Shown here: positions 52,451-64,000 of the stretch, piece after piece
Layout: each line of letters opens with the position of its first letter
Numbering within the stretch: position 1 is the stretch's first letter
Notes under the pieces: model-generated
What the model saw: only the letters and a program-made list of their open reading frames with translations
Told to the model about the DNA's origin: nothing
Databases searched by the model: none
Source of the DNA: Cryphonectria parasitica EP155
Lineage: Eukaryota > Ascomycota > Sordariomycetes > Diaporthales > Cryphonectriaceae
DNA: 64,000 nucleotides
Assembly (NCBI RefSeq): GCF_011745365.1
Contig: NW_024468911.1
Location: 2,288,759 to 2,352,758, forward strand
Direction: 5' to 3'
Position numbers and translations under genes: made by a program

Positions 52451-55400
52451 ATGTCAGCCGTCCGCGCCACGGCCCTCAGGGCTGGCGGCGCCTGTGTACG
52501 CTGCCGCAAGGGCAAGACAAAGTGCGTCTACGAGAACGGGCGCGCGCCCTGCAAGAACTGCGCAAAGGGCATGCACGAATGCTATCTGCCCTCCGAGTCG
52601 ATGAGCCACGGCGGACACGGCGTCTCTCCGGCCAGAACCACCCAGAGATCACGAGAGGCGCTGCCTACCGAGAGGTCTAACGCCTCCGGCACGCACACCG
52701 AACGCAACGCCCAGTCTCACTCGGGGCCCTCGGCCGCGCGCAACACTGCGCCTGCCAACGAGAAGTATGTTCATGTTCCTTTCTGTTCATCTGTATCTGT
52801 CTGTCTGTCTGTTTGTCTGTTTTGCCTGGTCACATAAGAGATCTTTCTCAACCTCAAGACGGAGAGAGAAGACAATTATCGGTCTTTTCTTGGTCTGTTT
52901 CTTTCTTTTTGTTGAGGAGATTCGAGTTGGATCCGACCGCATCACACAAACACCCCAGATGGAGGCAGCCCTACCCTCCTCAATCTCATTTCTCCCTCTG
53001 GAATTTCAGGGGAGGCACTCGGCGCGGCGTTTAGTTCCGGTTTTACCACCCCAAGAAAAAGAGGTCCCACCCCCCCAAAGACCACCCTGGACCCAACCCT
53101 CCCCATTCCCCCTCCCCCCCCAAGGCTCCGACGCTTGTCGCTCCGGGCTTGTGGCCGTCCATCCCAGCACCAAACGGGACCTGCGTTCCTTCCGTGCATC
53201 TCCCTGTGCCCCACTGTTCTTCGCTCTCATTTTCAATTCCACTGCCGGTTATCCCGTCGGCTTTCCGGCTCCAGCCCTATCTTTGTCTCTTTGGCCTCAC
53301 TTTCTCGCCCTCCGCATCCGGGAGAATAATCACCAACAAAACTCTATTCACACACACTCACACACAAGATCCACCTTGTCGTTATCATTGCAGTTCCCTT
53401 CCTTGAAATGAGCTGATTTTATCTACTGAAATCCCTCAAGACGTCGTCATGGCTAACAACCTACTTCCTTATAAAGGCTCGGTCCAGAGATGCTGGAGCA
53501 GTGCGAGCGTGTCATCAACAAGGTCATGCCCGCCTGTGTCGCCTTCCACAAGCCGTCCTTTATCCAGCAGCTCAGAAACAACGGTGTTGATAGTGTCATG
53601 GTCAACGCCCTCTTGTGCACTGCCGCAAGGTGAGTCTCTCATTCACATACAGGTCCTTCCTTACACCTGCTCGCTCATGCCTGGACCTTGTATGCTGACC
53701 TGGCCTGTCCTTCTTCTCTCAGACACTCCCCAATGATCATCCAGCGCTATGGACGTAACTCGGGGTCTCCCCAGGCCGCCGAGCACTTCGGTCTCAAGGC
53801 CAGCAACTACATCTGGCTGTCTCTAGATCACCCGACTCTTGCCGACATTCAGGCCCTCTGCCTGATGGTGATTCACGAGTGGGGTTCTCGGAGCGCCGTT
53901 CGTGCCTACATCTACCTCGGCCAGGCTGCGCGCATGGCCCAGATGTACCGTGTCGTCCATGTCAGTCGTCACCACAATGACCCAGACCACTTCCTGCAGG
54001 AAGAGTCTTTCCGCCGCACCCTCTGGCTCATCTATATCCTGGACTGCTTCCTTACCAGCAGCCCGGGCCGCTACCCGGCCCTGTCAAAGCTGGACGTCAA
54101 GGATGTGGCTCTTCCCTGTGAGGATATGAACTTCAACTTTGGAAACCCCGTCTCTGTCCGCACCCTCGATGGGAACCCGCCGCCCGGCTGCCCCAGCCTG
54201 AGCATGACCGCCCCTATCGGCGAGTTTGGCCACATCGTCCTCGCTACTGAGGCCTGGCGCATGGTCGTCGAGATGATGACCACCACCACGCTCGACACCT
54301 TCAGAGAGGAGCAGTGCCAGATCCTCGAGGCCAAGGTCTCGCAGGTCCGCGCCAACCTTCCACACCACTTTGCCGAGCGTCAGGGCCAGATGGACCTGCA
54401 CATCACCATGGGCAGCGGCCTGACCTTTGCCATGATCCACATGTTGCTCCACTGTGCCACCATCTTCATCAACAGGCGCCGCATCCTGCAGGTCGTGACC
54501 GCTGAGAACTTCAGCATGGAGGCCTGGCGCATGTCCGCCCAGAGCCAGATGCAGACCGTCGAGCGCATCCTCGAGTCCTCCCACAGCATCATCACCATGC
54601 TGATCGCCCTCCAGCGGTCAACCGAGCCCTCCATGGTCTGCTGCCTGCCCATCTTTATGCTGTTCTCTGGTTTCACCGCCGGCTCTACCGTCGCTTACCT
54701 CGCCCTGAAGGGCCTCTCGCCGCCCCACACCCATGACACCATCCACACCATGGTTGACAAGTGTCTCCGCCTCATGAAGGAGGGCGCCGATTCCTGGCAC
54801 CTGGTTGTTCCCTGGCACCGCCATCTCAGCGTCATGAGCCGCGTCCTGCAGGACAGCAGCATTACCGAGGACGGCGAGCAGACCAGCGAGGATGCCCGCA
54901 TGCAGATCCAGCGGTCGCCTTCGGCCAAGGACGAGCGGATGAGCCAGGCCGACACCCAGAATGACTCAATGGACTACGAGCAGCACGGGGCCCAGCAGGG
55001 TGCGCCTCAGCCCGAGGGCCAGCCCCAGTCGGCTTCGCAGCCATCCGCGGAGGGCGCTCGGCAGGGCACCCCTCAGGCTGTCCCTGCTGCTCCCATGGAC
55101 AGTCGCAGCAGTGAGCCCCCTCTGCCTCGCCGGACTGGCGTGACCACGATCAATGGCGGCTCAGCTGGTCACTCTACTCCAGCCAACGGTTCACCTCCCG
55201 CAGCAGGTCCGCAGGACGTTAAGGCCGAGTCTCCGGCGCCTGCATCTAACGGGTCCAACGCTGGCGGTGTATCCGGCTCGGTGCCGCCCAAGGACGGCGG
55301 TAACTCGGTGGACATGACACCGACCGAGCTGTGCGCGGCCTTTGAGCGTCAGCTGCTCGAGCTTGATGACCTGGCCGCTTTCATGGGAGGTGGCGTGTGA
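52451..55400 (+). CDS. Zn2Cys6 transcription factor
   Basis: Exons 52451..52764, 53477..53629 and 53723..55400 (introns 712 and 93 bp, both phase 2) give 714 residues. The DNA-binding domain is at residues 15-44: Cys15, 18, 25, 34, 37, 44 with spacing C-x2-C-x6-C-x8-C-x2-C-x6-C. A Ser/Thr/His-rich linker follows. Exon 2 starts the fungal transcription-factor middle domain with CVAFHKPSF, and exon 3 continues with RRTLWLIYILDCFLTSSPGR, a PF04082 hallmark. Beyond about residue 530 the protein is Gln/Pro/Ser-rich, with a helical end (LCAAFERQLLELDDLAAFMG) that may be an activation domain. An alternative last intron (55397..55473) would replace the final residue-stop with VAPTPG and stop at 55492. 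Target genes are unknown. Confidence 0.85.
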
Positions 55401-56824
55401 GTCTCGCCCCCTTTCGCCTTCCGCTTGCGGCCTAGTCTCAAAGCTTCCTCTTTGTCGTTGATGGCCCTCGCAGCGCGCCTACTCCCGGGTAAGGCCACAG
55501 CGATATCATGCTCAAGGCCTTATTTGTATCATTTGTCTCAGGCCGAGAACATGAACCATCTTTCTGGTGCATACAGATGATGGTGTTTAATGGTTGCGCG
55601 TCGGCTTTCAGCCTGGGTCGACACCTTTTACATCGTTTTGTTTTCTTCTTTTTTTTTCTTGTCTTTCTCTTTTTCATTCTTGTCCTTGCTTAAATGTGGA
55701 GAGAGATAAAACTCGACGGCTTGTCCTCCCTTGAAATCTTGTTGCGCTGGTACACGCTGTGCCTCATCTACGCCTTGATCTGACGGCGTTTCCTGGGCGT
55801 GCGGTGGGCGCCCTGACACCGCGAACAGTGGTTTTCCATCGTCTTGTTTTTTTTTCTTTGTTGTTTTTTTTTTTTGGTGGGGGTTGTTTATTTGCTGTTG
55901 AAGACAGACCGTGGACGGCTTTGGTGTCTGGTGTTTCTTTGATCATCCCGCTACCCAGACCCCTCAAGGCTGGAGTGGAGAGGATGGTTCTGCACAATAT
56001 GTGCTTGTACTTTTCGGAGGTCGGCCGTTGTCACTTACTGCTTGTACATTACTTCCAGCTTATGGTGGGTTCTGGGGTTTGATATTACCAGACCTCTCAT
56101 ACAGCCATTTTACCCAAGAGGGGAAGATAGGGGACAACGTTTTTGGGGCCTTTCACCAAGAGGACTCTTCTGATGGAGAGACGTAATAAATCTAACACAG
56201 TGTGGCCTGTTTGATGGTCTTGCTTTCTTAATTGAGATGCTTCGTTCCACTTGTCGTCTTGATGAGTTTTGTGTCTGTGCTGCCTATCTGTCAAAGGATC
56301 AGTGAAATATTTGAGTCGCACGCACTTGGCGGCGTATTCGATCGAGACAGACTTCAGAGTGCTGTCAGATAGGGGGGGCGGGAAGCATCTTGTATGAGAA
56401 AACGTCTTGATACAATGCATCACGTCAAAAGTTGTGGAGAGGATAAGGATGTTGACAACGAACATGTGTAGTAAGTAAAGTGATTCAATTCGATGCCGTT
56501 ATGTAGGTTATATGTGTGAGAGACCCACGAGACCTCACGCCTCGGGGTTCGTTTGTTGACATGAGATGGATGACCCGAATGCCAGACCAAATCAAACGCC
56601 ATAATTCCAAATCAAGCAAAATGAGTGCCAGCAGACCATCGAGGGAGGGTCTCAAGTGAGTCAAGACCTTCACTCACTCAGAACCATCCATTGTCTCCAA
56701 TCCCTTGCCCTCCACAAACAAATGAGAGACTACAACCACCCAAGCAAAACCATCCTATACATTCTCTCTCTCTGCGTGTCCCTTTCCCATTTCGTAATGT
56801 AGACTCACAACCCCCTTTCTTCCC
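55401..56824. other. convergent 3' region
   Basis: T-rich runs at 55645-55680 and 55850-55877 likely belong to the 3' end of the transcription-factor transcript. No gene seen. Confidence 0.5.
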
Positions 56825-57412
56825 TTACGACCTCTTAGGCCAGGATGACCCAGCGGCGCCGACACGGTCAATGCCCTTCTTGATGCGCCTGTCGACGCCG
56901 CGGGCAACGCGCTCGAGGGGCAGCTTATCGTCGATGCGCTTGACGTTGCGCTCGACGGTGGGGGCGATGAACTGGGTGCCTCGCTCGACGGGGTTGGTGA
57001 AGTAGTTGATGTTGCGTTCCCTGTAAGTTTAGAAAGAATATAATTAGCTTCTGTATCTTGTTAGAAAGGAAGGGGAATGAGGACGCCAGAGGGGGATGAT
57101 GGAAGTCGGCAGGTGAATTGTTACAAGGAGAATATAATACGGGGTTGGTAGTTGGTTAGGTAGGTAATTGGTATAGTTAGGAAATTCGATGTGGTCTTTG
57201 GGGGGAAAACGAGACGAAGATGTAGAATTGTTGACTGATGCACATGTCGTTGTGGCATCGACTTACCATCTTGGTGCCCATCTGGCCGTCTGAGATGCGA
57301 CCCTCTCACTGGCGCCGGGCAGCATCATGTAGAAGGGAGCAAAGGCGGCGAGACCACCGACGCCAAAGGTGAGGAGCTCAGAGGAGCGGGCCTTGGGAAT
57401 TCTGACGGGCAT
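56825..57412 (-). CDS. small conserved basic membrane protein, possibly mitochondrial
   Basis: Exons 57267..57412 and 56825..57020 on the minus strand (246-bp intron, phase 2) give 113 residues, too small per exon to appear as long open frames. The start MPVRIPKARSSELLTFG is followed by one hydrophobic helix (GVGGLAAFAPFYMMLPG). The rest is basic and helical, with repeated V/I-ER-N or R-R/K patterns (PTVERNVKRIDDKLPLERV) and the end GSSWPKRS. A short N-terminal basic segment plus one helix fits an inner mitochondrial membrane protein. I cannot name the family. Confidence 0.65.
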
Positions 57413-60242
57413 GTTGTTGGATTGTAAATTGAAGAAGATTGAGATTGAGACTTTGGTGGTGGATGTTCTCTTGGAACTAGTTAAGAAGTGTTTGTTAGAA
57501 TCGAGTGAGGAGTCTGTTGATTGGAGAGGTGGTATATGTGTGTGTGTGCTATGGAAGGACAGGGGAGGAGTAAGGGGAGAGACGAGAGGGAGGGGAACAG
57601 TCTTACCACGTATGTGGGAAGGGGGGGGGGGGGGGCGAGGAAGCAGGCTGCGTATGAGGGACGGTGGTACTCATGGTTTGATTGACTTACCTGGTAACGT
57701 TGAGAGGATTTGGTATGTGAGCAGTAAGAGTAAGAAAGAGGTACAGTAATGAAATCTATCTCTTTTTACTCTCCCTGTCTGATCCTATTCTTTCTCTTTC
57801 CTTCTAGAGTCTATGATCACAGAGGGAATAATGTGTAGGAAGAAACGAATTGGTTTGGAAAGGAAATCTTGACAAAGAAAAGGACGAGGAGGGGTGCCCG
57901 TCCTGCTTCTTATTGCGGAGGACTGATGAAACCCCCAATGAAGTGCTATATACCATGAACTGTACTTTGTAATAGTCTATTGGTACTTACTTCTCAGCCC
58001 ATTCCATCCAGGCAATGGAGGTATCTTCCCCTCACTGCTCCAGTGTCCCTCTCGTTCCCCTCTACCCCCTGGCGCTGTCCCTCCAACCCTTCCACCCAAT
58101 GCCTGTCGTTTCCCCAGACGGCACCTGGACAGCAGGAGCAAGAAGCGGGGGAGCTGGGCTCCTGGCTCCTTTTGTCGCCCAATCACACACTGAGACATTA
58201 CGACGTCAGAACCCAGCCGGGGTTGGATGATGCGCTGCGCCGTCAGACCATGCCAGCCGCGTTTATGGTGCGTTGCTTGATCCGGATGGCCTGACTGATT
58301 GATGATGCCTGAGCGATGATGTGTACCCATAGTAGTATTAATGCATGCCAATGCAGGAAAAAGGAGGGGCGAGGAAAGAGGGGGAGGGTGCTAGGGGAGC
58401 ACTGACCGTGTCGCATTTCAAGTGGTTGACTGATCCTGTCTGCACCTTCTTTTCCTTTTTCTTTCCAGTCTTTTCGTCTTCTGCCCCTCTCCCAACCTCC
58501 AATCTCCAACCTCGTCGCCGTCGTTGTAGATGTCGTTCAACGACAATCAACATTATTATATCCACATCGCCCAACTCCACTTCTGTCGGCAAATGGAACC
58601 AAGAACCCTTGTGCTCTGATCATCAATTTCACGACGGTGGCAAAAATTGGCCTCCCCCTTTGCCTTTTCCGGCTGACAAGCAAACAAGTTAACCCATAGT
58701 AAAGCATAGTACGAGCAGTGGATCGGGTCCCTTTCCCCGCTTCCCCAGACCGCGGGAGTCGGATGCGATGGGGCCCAGCCAGCGCCATCGTCGGCTAGGC
58801 TTCCCACGATCCACTCTTCTCACCCACACTCGAAACAACTGCAGTAAGTTGTCGAAGACAGGCCACCAGCAGAACAAGAGCCAAGAAGCTACTGAAGGGG
58901 CGAACCCACTGAAACACGTCCGACCAACGAATTACAAGAATGCTCCAGAGAGACGTGCTCTTTAAGATTTCGAATGCCGCCGGGCCAAACAACATTTGAA
59001 TCTGGGTAAATGAGAAAATGAGCTGAATTCATTGTGCCAATCTGGATGGAGAACGCAGTGGGAGAGGGATACAAAAGGTCACGTCCTTTTGTGTGGTCTT
59101 TAGTCGGTCCACTGGAACATGGAAATCGGAAAGAGTGCGCGCTGCAGCAAGAGTCAAGAGGCGGAGATTTCATACAGAAGAGGAAGCTCGAGCGGCTGGT
59201 TTCTCCTGCGATCCTTTCTTCTTCAGGCTCGGCGGCGCTGTCACTGCCAGGACAGGCTCTCCTTGTCGCCTGAGGCCACTCTTCGGTCTGCCAAGGGGCA
59301 TGCTATGGATCACTCGGCAGCCTGGAGCAGTGTGTCACATGGCTTCTTGCTTGTTTTCTGTTCTATTCTCCGTCTGTCATTTTGAGGAGAAGGACGCAGT
59401 ACGCCTACATGGTCAGGTCAGGTTCCACCCACTGCGCCATCTTTTCAGGTAAGTACATACATTGTCGCTCAGCACTGGGTTCGTATTCGTACCGCTGTTC
59501 ATCGTCCTTGCCACTATGAATTAATGGTATTATGAGAGGCTTCGAGGTCAGTAATACAGCTCCATTGATTAACATTCCTTGTTTGCAATGATTATTATTG
59601 AACCCCGTTATTTCTTTTCTTGTTTGGGGCGCGTTGTCTTCGGTGATTTAGGAGGCGGACATTGAATCAATTCAGTATGTATCGAAGCTCAATACTGCCC
59701 ATGTTTGGCGTGGTGCACATTGCTACAATGACAGTGGATGATCCAATACAACTCTTGAGGTCTTCAATCCCCTCAACTCACCATTTTCACGTAGACTGTT
59801 TGCATAGCATACAAATGCAAACCTGATACGCTCACTAGGCTACCCGTTATGACTATTTTTTGCGTGATGTTATGAGTGTGTAGAGTGGTACCTATCCACC
59901 ACGGCTGTGGTCTGGCTGATGGGCTGAATGCTCGTGAGTCTGGTTCCTTGCCGGGAAAGTCATAGCTTATGCATAACACCAAAGAAAGTAGGTGAGATCT
60001 TGAAAGGAGAAAGATGAAGGTGGCTGGATCTGGATCATGTTTACGTGATCAAATAAAGTAAGAAACTGAATTATAATATACATATATATTGTGTTTAGTT
60101 TGGTCAATTACGATCGCTTCAAGTAGCCAGGCAGAATGGATGACGAAAATGGAAATTCGAGAGAACTCCCGCCTTCCCTCCAAAACTCATTCAATTCACA
60201 AATCAGGCACATTGTAGCTGTGCTATTTCAAGCTGCTAAGCC
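57413..60242. other. intergenic region
   Basis: Nearly 2.8 kb with no gene I can support. Contains a 15-base G run at 57621-57635 and purine-rich DNA near 57540-57670. Small open frames at 58000-59450 overlap on both strands without domains. Confidence 0.5.
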
Positions 60243-60472
60243 TTAGAGTTTGGTTATCCTTATTGCTGCCGTCTTTGCCTTGTATAGCTTGACAAGTTGT
60301 CGGATTGCGAGATCCAGGAGAACATCCTCCGAGCCACCAGGGATCCTGATGCCCGGAACCTCTCTCCAGAGCACTGTTCATAGAGTGTTACGGTCAGCAA
60401 AAGGTATGAACACCCAGACGAGAAGGTAATTAGAAAAATGTAGAAAAATGACAACAACAACAACAACAGCAA

Positions 60473-60503
<31 letters not shown>

Positions 60504-61841
60504 ACTCACTTTCTATCAGCTCTCCCTGTCCACTCGTCGTGAATCCATTTCCACCAAACAGCAAAACCGCCGTATCCGCACATTCTTTCAAGACCATACC
60601 CGAGTTGGCCTTCAGAAGACCCGTCAGCCCGCCCAGGGCAATATCGCTGTCTTCTTTCTTCATCTGCGTGAGCTGGTAGGCAAATTGCTCGACCCACGCC
60701 CACTGGGACTCGAGCAGTGCCCCTGCCTTTGCCAACCTGTGCCGGACAACAGGCTGGTCCATGAGCGGACGGCCAAAGGCTTCACGCTTCAGCACATACT
60801 CGAAGGCCGAGGACAGGGCCACTCGGGCCTGGCGGGTAGCACCGACGGCGATGGTGAGCCTTTCGTGGTTGAAGTTTGTCATGATGTACTTCATGCCCTG
60901 TGTGATTATTCGTTTCGTCAGTGAATGCTTGCAATGCTCTGATGGGTTTTAGAAACAATGAGCGCAAAAAGTAGAAGAGAAGAAGGAGGAAGAAGCAAAT
61001 TGGAGGGAACAACCACTTTCTTACTTACCATGCCCTCTTCGCCGATGAGGTTACCGGCAGGAACCTCTACATTGTCAAGCTCGATATACGTCGTCCCAGC
61101 CGAGACCTGCCCCCCAACCTTTAACCTCCTCATCCGCACGCCAGGGTAGTTCTTGAGCGGCACCACGAGCAGCGAAAGGCCCTTTGGCCCGGACCCTTCC
61201 TCGCCCGTCCGCACAGCCATGGTAGCATAATCCGTCCAGATCCCATTCGTGATCCACTTCTTGGTCCCATTCACGACAAACGATTCCCCCCCCTCCGTCT
61301 TGGTCGCCGTCGTCGTGATCCCCGCGACATCAGACCCCGCATCCGGCTCCGTGATGGCGATACAGCTGCGCTTCTTCCCCGTGAGCAGCTCGGGGAGAAA
61401 CCGCTCCTGCAGCTGCGGGCTGCCAAACTTGATGAGGGGCGGGACGCCAAACGCCATGCCAGTCGTCAGGCTTGCGCCCGGCCCGACGAGCCCGCACCGG
61501 TTCATCTCGTCGCAGAAGATGAGGCCGTGCAGGTAGTCGTAGTCCTCGACCTTGAGCCCGCCTGGGAGCTCGTGGATGCCGAGCCTGTGCAGCCAGTCGG
61601 CGGGGAGAGGCGGCGCGAGGGCCGGGAGGAGCATGTTGGCGCGCGCAAAGGTCTCGAAGACGTGGTCCGGGACGAGGCCGGCCTTGTCCCATTCTATGGC
61701 GTGCGGGGTGAGGTGCTCGTCGATGAAGGCGCGGATGGTGCGCTGCCAGTGGACGTGGGTTGGCTTGAAGATCGGGCTGGGTAGGCCCATGAGCCAGGGC
61801 GGTTCTGAGAAGGGGACTGGGGCGCTGGTGTTGTCTGCCAT
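60243..61841 (-). CDS. acyl-CoA dehydrogenase
   Basis: Exons 61029..61841, 60510..60897 and 60243..60373 on the minus strand (introns 131 and 136 bp, phases 0 and 1) give 443 residues, a typical length. The N-terminal alpha domain includes FKPTHVHWQRTIRAFIDEHL. FAD-binding and substrate signatures are CIAITEPDAGSDVAGI and KKWITNGIWTDYATMAVRTG. The C-terminal helical domain has RQARVALSSAFEYVLKREAF, LLFGGNGFTTSGQGE and the end REVPGIRIPGGSEDVLLDLA. The last intron carries ACA and AAG repeats next to its donor. No clear N-terminal mitochondrial presequence is seen, so a peroxisomal or cytosolic location is possible. It resembles fungal ACADs of branched-chain or short-chain type; substrate unknown. 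Confidence 0.9.
60474..60503. repeat. AAG trinucleotide run inside intron 2 of the acyl-CoA dehydrogenase
   Basis: Ten AAG-type units directly beside the splice donor (60509-60504 on the minus strand). An ACA run sits at 60451-60469. Confidence 0.9.
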
Positions 61842-62610
61842 GGCGTTGTGGTGCGTGGGTGCGTGTCTGTGTAAAAATCAATGTTTCTGAGTTATGTTAT
61901 GTTCTCTGCAATCAGAGCAAGGCTAGAAAACAGCTGTTGTGGGCGCGTAGTAGGAGAATGATGATGAAGTGTGTGAAAAGGGTCTAAAGGGTGCTTCTGG
62001 ATACTGTGTGTATAACATAACGTAAGGAGGCGTTCAAAGGCGTCGGACGGGATACTTGCGGGGCAATTGTGCCGAGGTCTTACGGGTCGATCAATCATCT
62101 CGGCTGAGCAGTTGACTACATCTTGAAATAAAAAGGGCACTTGAAATACAAAGGGCATTGAGTATCATTATTGGAATATTGTGTAAACTCAATAAACCTT
62201 TAACATTTGAGTGCGAATTGTTGTACATGGTGTCCAAGCTTGTCACAAATTCAGACAATAGGAAGCGCAATTGGGTTTGTAGGGGCAGAAACACACCGTT
62301 GTATGAGTTTTTCCCGAGGCTCTGCGCAGGCAGACGGTGCCTTCATGGATGATCATACTTTTCATGTCCTTCATCTAAAAGCATACGATTTGTGCTATCA
62401 ATGCTCCGCAGTCTTTCAAGAAATCCGTCATCTATTCCGATCCAGATTTGTATGACTTCATTCTGGGCTGCATTCCCCCTTATTACTTATGTCTAGTGCT
62501 AAGGGTCTAAGAACAGTCATAAATGCAGGAAGCGCTTACACTAGTATTGAATCCCTGATGACCTTATGAATATGTTCATAAGAATCCCCATTGTTATTAA
62601 GGAGACCACT
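61842..62610. other. intergenic region
   Basis: Promoter of the acyl-CoA dehydrogenase on the left and 3' flank of the oxysterol-binding protein gene on the right. No gene seen. Confidence 0.5.
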
Positions 62611-64000
62611 CTACCTCTTCTGAGCTCCACTCCAAGCCTGAGAGCCGACATCAGAACGAGCAGAACTGCTGCTGCGTTTCGATAGACCCGACGACAATGA
62701 GGATCGCACTTTGCGAATAGACTCTTTGACTCGTTCCCGTTTCCCACGGTGCTTAGCAAAAGAGGAGGAGGATGGATCTGACACACTCTCTGACGTCTGT
62801 GGCTTTCTGCTGGCAGGATCGGTGCTCCGCCTGGTGGGTGTCGTAGCTTGTGCCGGCGTCGTTGTCGCAGCCGGACTTGTAAGCTGCTTGGAGCCATTAA
62901 CCGCGCTGTTCGGTGCAAGGTACTCATGCGCCGTCTCAAATGACGCCGGAGATGCAGGCACACCGGCATCATCTACTGATGTTCCCGTGTAGCCTCCAAC
63001 GATAAGATGTTTGTTTCGAATATTTGGCCCTCCGCTTTCCGTTCCGGTCTGGTTGTCGGGCGTCAAGGTCCCATGAAAGGGCCTCTTCACACCCTGGGCC
63101 CACAGCTCCTGGTCAAACTTCCAGATCCCAACTGTGTCATCGGGGTTCAGGTCCTTGGATATGCTCTTGTACAGCCGCGCCGCCACCTCGTCCCCCTCGT
63201 CCTGCTTAAAGAAGAAGAGAGGCTTCCACGTCTTGCCCGCCCGCTCCTCGTCCTTGCGCATATCCCGTTGCCCTTGTTCAACAGCTGATTTAGCCTTGGC
63301 CGTTCCCAACATGTCGCCGTTTTCCAAGGCCTGGCGCACCCCCTTCCAAGCGCGACGTGTTTCCCATGGATCCTGCGCGTCGAGATCCTCCTCCAGGAGC
63401 GTCAGTGGTACTGTAGGTAGGTCTTTGAGAACTAGAGTCTCAAACGCCGCATCTTGTGAGGTCTCAGCACCTTTGTAAATCGTAAAGGAGTCGGTCCATT
63501 GGCCTGTGAGGGTATAAAGTGGTTCCGCGTTGTTATTGTCGTTAGAAGATGATTTGCCCGGCCCGTAGAGCTTGGCAGTGAATTCATTCCTCTGGCCGCC
63601 ACGGCTCAACAGAGACTTGCCACTGAACTCGATGGTTGAGTAGTATCCCGACGTGCTTGGGATGGTATACGTTCCCTCCAGCTCAGGATACGCCCCAGAG
63701 AGACCCGAGAGAATGCCTTTCACCTTCACATCCGGCAACGGGATGAGATATGTCTCGTCACCGTGGTTCTTGAGCGTCAGCAGCGCATGGCCCATCTGCT
63801 TAATTGTTACAGTTCCCAGGCTCAACGTGACCTCCTGCCGGGTGAAGCCCTCAGCGTAGACGCCATGCTTCTCATTCCAGACACGGCAGGCCGTCACAGG
63901 AGGATGGTGCGATACCTGTTCCGACACAAGCAGCGTCTCCCCACCACTGCTGTCATCGTTGTTGTCGTCATCGTTTTCTGTCCACTTCGCAAGGAAACAC
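62611..64000 (-). CDS. oxysterol-binding protein, Osh4/Kes1-like, 5' part beyond window edge
   Basis: The minus-strand frame is open from the window edge (64000) to the stop at 62611; the start lies outside. The lipid-binding domain includes the EQVSHHPP signature (near 63927-63904). It continues with KHGVYAEGF, a GYYSTIEFSGKSLLSR strand and the NEFTAKLYGPG segment, in the order of yeast Osh4. Then PWETRRAWKGVRQALENGDM and KTWKPLFFFKQ form the C-terminal helix and strand. After the core, a Pro/Thr/Ser-rich disordered tail ends in a basic Ser-rich stretch. The family moves sterols and phosphoinositide PI4P between membranes. Confidence 0.9.
   Translation of the reverse strand, partial: CFLAKWTENDDDNNDDSSGGETLLVSEQVSHHPPVTACRVWNEKHGVYAEGFTRQEVTLSLGTVTIKQMGHALLTLKNHGDETYLIPLPDVKVKGILSGLSGAYPELEGTYTIPSTSGYYSTIEFSGKSLLSRGGQRNEFTAKLYGPGKSSSNDNNNAEPLYTLTGQWTDSFTIYKGAETSQDAAFETLVLKDLPTVPLTLLEEDLDAQDPWETRRAWKGVRQALENGDMLGTAKAKSAVEQGQRDMRKDEERAGKTWKPLFFFKQDEGDEVAARLYKSISKDLNPDDTVGIWKFDQELWAQGVKRPFHGTLTPDNQTGTESGGPNIRNKHLIVGGYTGTSVDDAGVPASPASFETAHEYLAPNSAVNGSKQLTSPAATTTPAQATTPTRRSTDPASRKPQTSESVSDPSSSSFAKHRGKRERVKESIRKVRSSLSSGLSKRSSSSARSDVGSQAWSGAQKR

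Noticed and set aside
52767..53411. 214-codon open frame inside the first intron of the transcription factor
   Set aside because: Low-complexity, begins within a splice donor, no domain; more likely chance openness in pyrimidine-rich DNA.
1..64000. CRISPR arrays, insertion sequences or transposase genes
   Set aside because: None seen; the repeats present are microsatellites and one 47-bp tandem duplication, as expected for fungal DNA.

Overview
The window is nuclear DNA of a filamentous ascomycete (Pezizomycotina, most likely a Sordariomycete; that rank is an inference). Genes are GC-rich and cut by short GT..AG introns, mostly 58-250 bp and often with CTRAC-type branch sites. They are separated by AT-richer or homopolymer-rich spacers. 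Families typical of filamentous fungi are present: UstYa/DUF3328 oxidases, HsbA, a secretory lipase, Zn2Cys6 regulator, JEN1 carboxylate transporter and a Rad26/UvsD checkpoint protein. There is no operon structure; genes lie on both strands.

Left edge (1-3640): this is the most interesting part. Two UstYa-type (DUF3328) oxidase genes, the first cut off by the window edge, flank a spliced 43-residue open frame with a signal peptide and a short acidic tail containing one Tyr and one Trp. All three are on the plus strand. It looks like a small ribosomal-peptide (RiPP, dikaritin-like) cluster whose precursor lacks repeated cores and Kex2 sites.

5000-9460: two convergent MFS transporters, one with a polyserine loop and one JEN1-type monocarboxylate transporter with the NFMSHGSQD signature. 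11.5-28.2 kb: housekeeping and stress genes: a DUF726 (TMCO4/Mil1-like) protein, a Gly/His-rich disordered protein, a hypothetical protein, an EthD-domain protein, an EXPERA/TMEM97-like ER membrane protein, a type-I membrane protein, the ATRIP homologue UvsD/Rad26, an HsbA secreted protein and an AlkB-like dioxygenase.

29.4-47.4 kb: a secreted aspartic protease, an SDR, an orphan protein, a secreted DPBB-like protein, a medium-chain dehydrogenase/enoyl reductase, an Atg33-like membrane protein, a tRNA-like element, a membrane-anchored cupin, a secretory lipase and a Sulfotransfer_4 family protein. Four secreted proteins (HsbA, protease, DPBB-like, lipase) suggest a saprotrophic or plant-associated lifestyle.

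47.4-64 kb: about 5 kb without a recognisable gene, ending in a roughly 1 kb pyrimidine-rich leader, precedes a Zn2Cys6 transcription factor with an unusually long first intron. A small basic membrane protein, an acyl-CoA dehydrogenase and the C-terminal part of an Osh4-like oxysterol-binding protein (running off the right edge) follow. Gene models were built by hand from splice-site consensus and frame continuity, so every exon boundary is a prediction.
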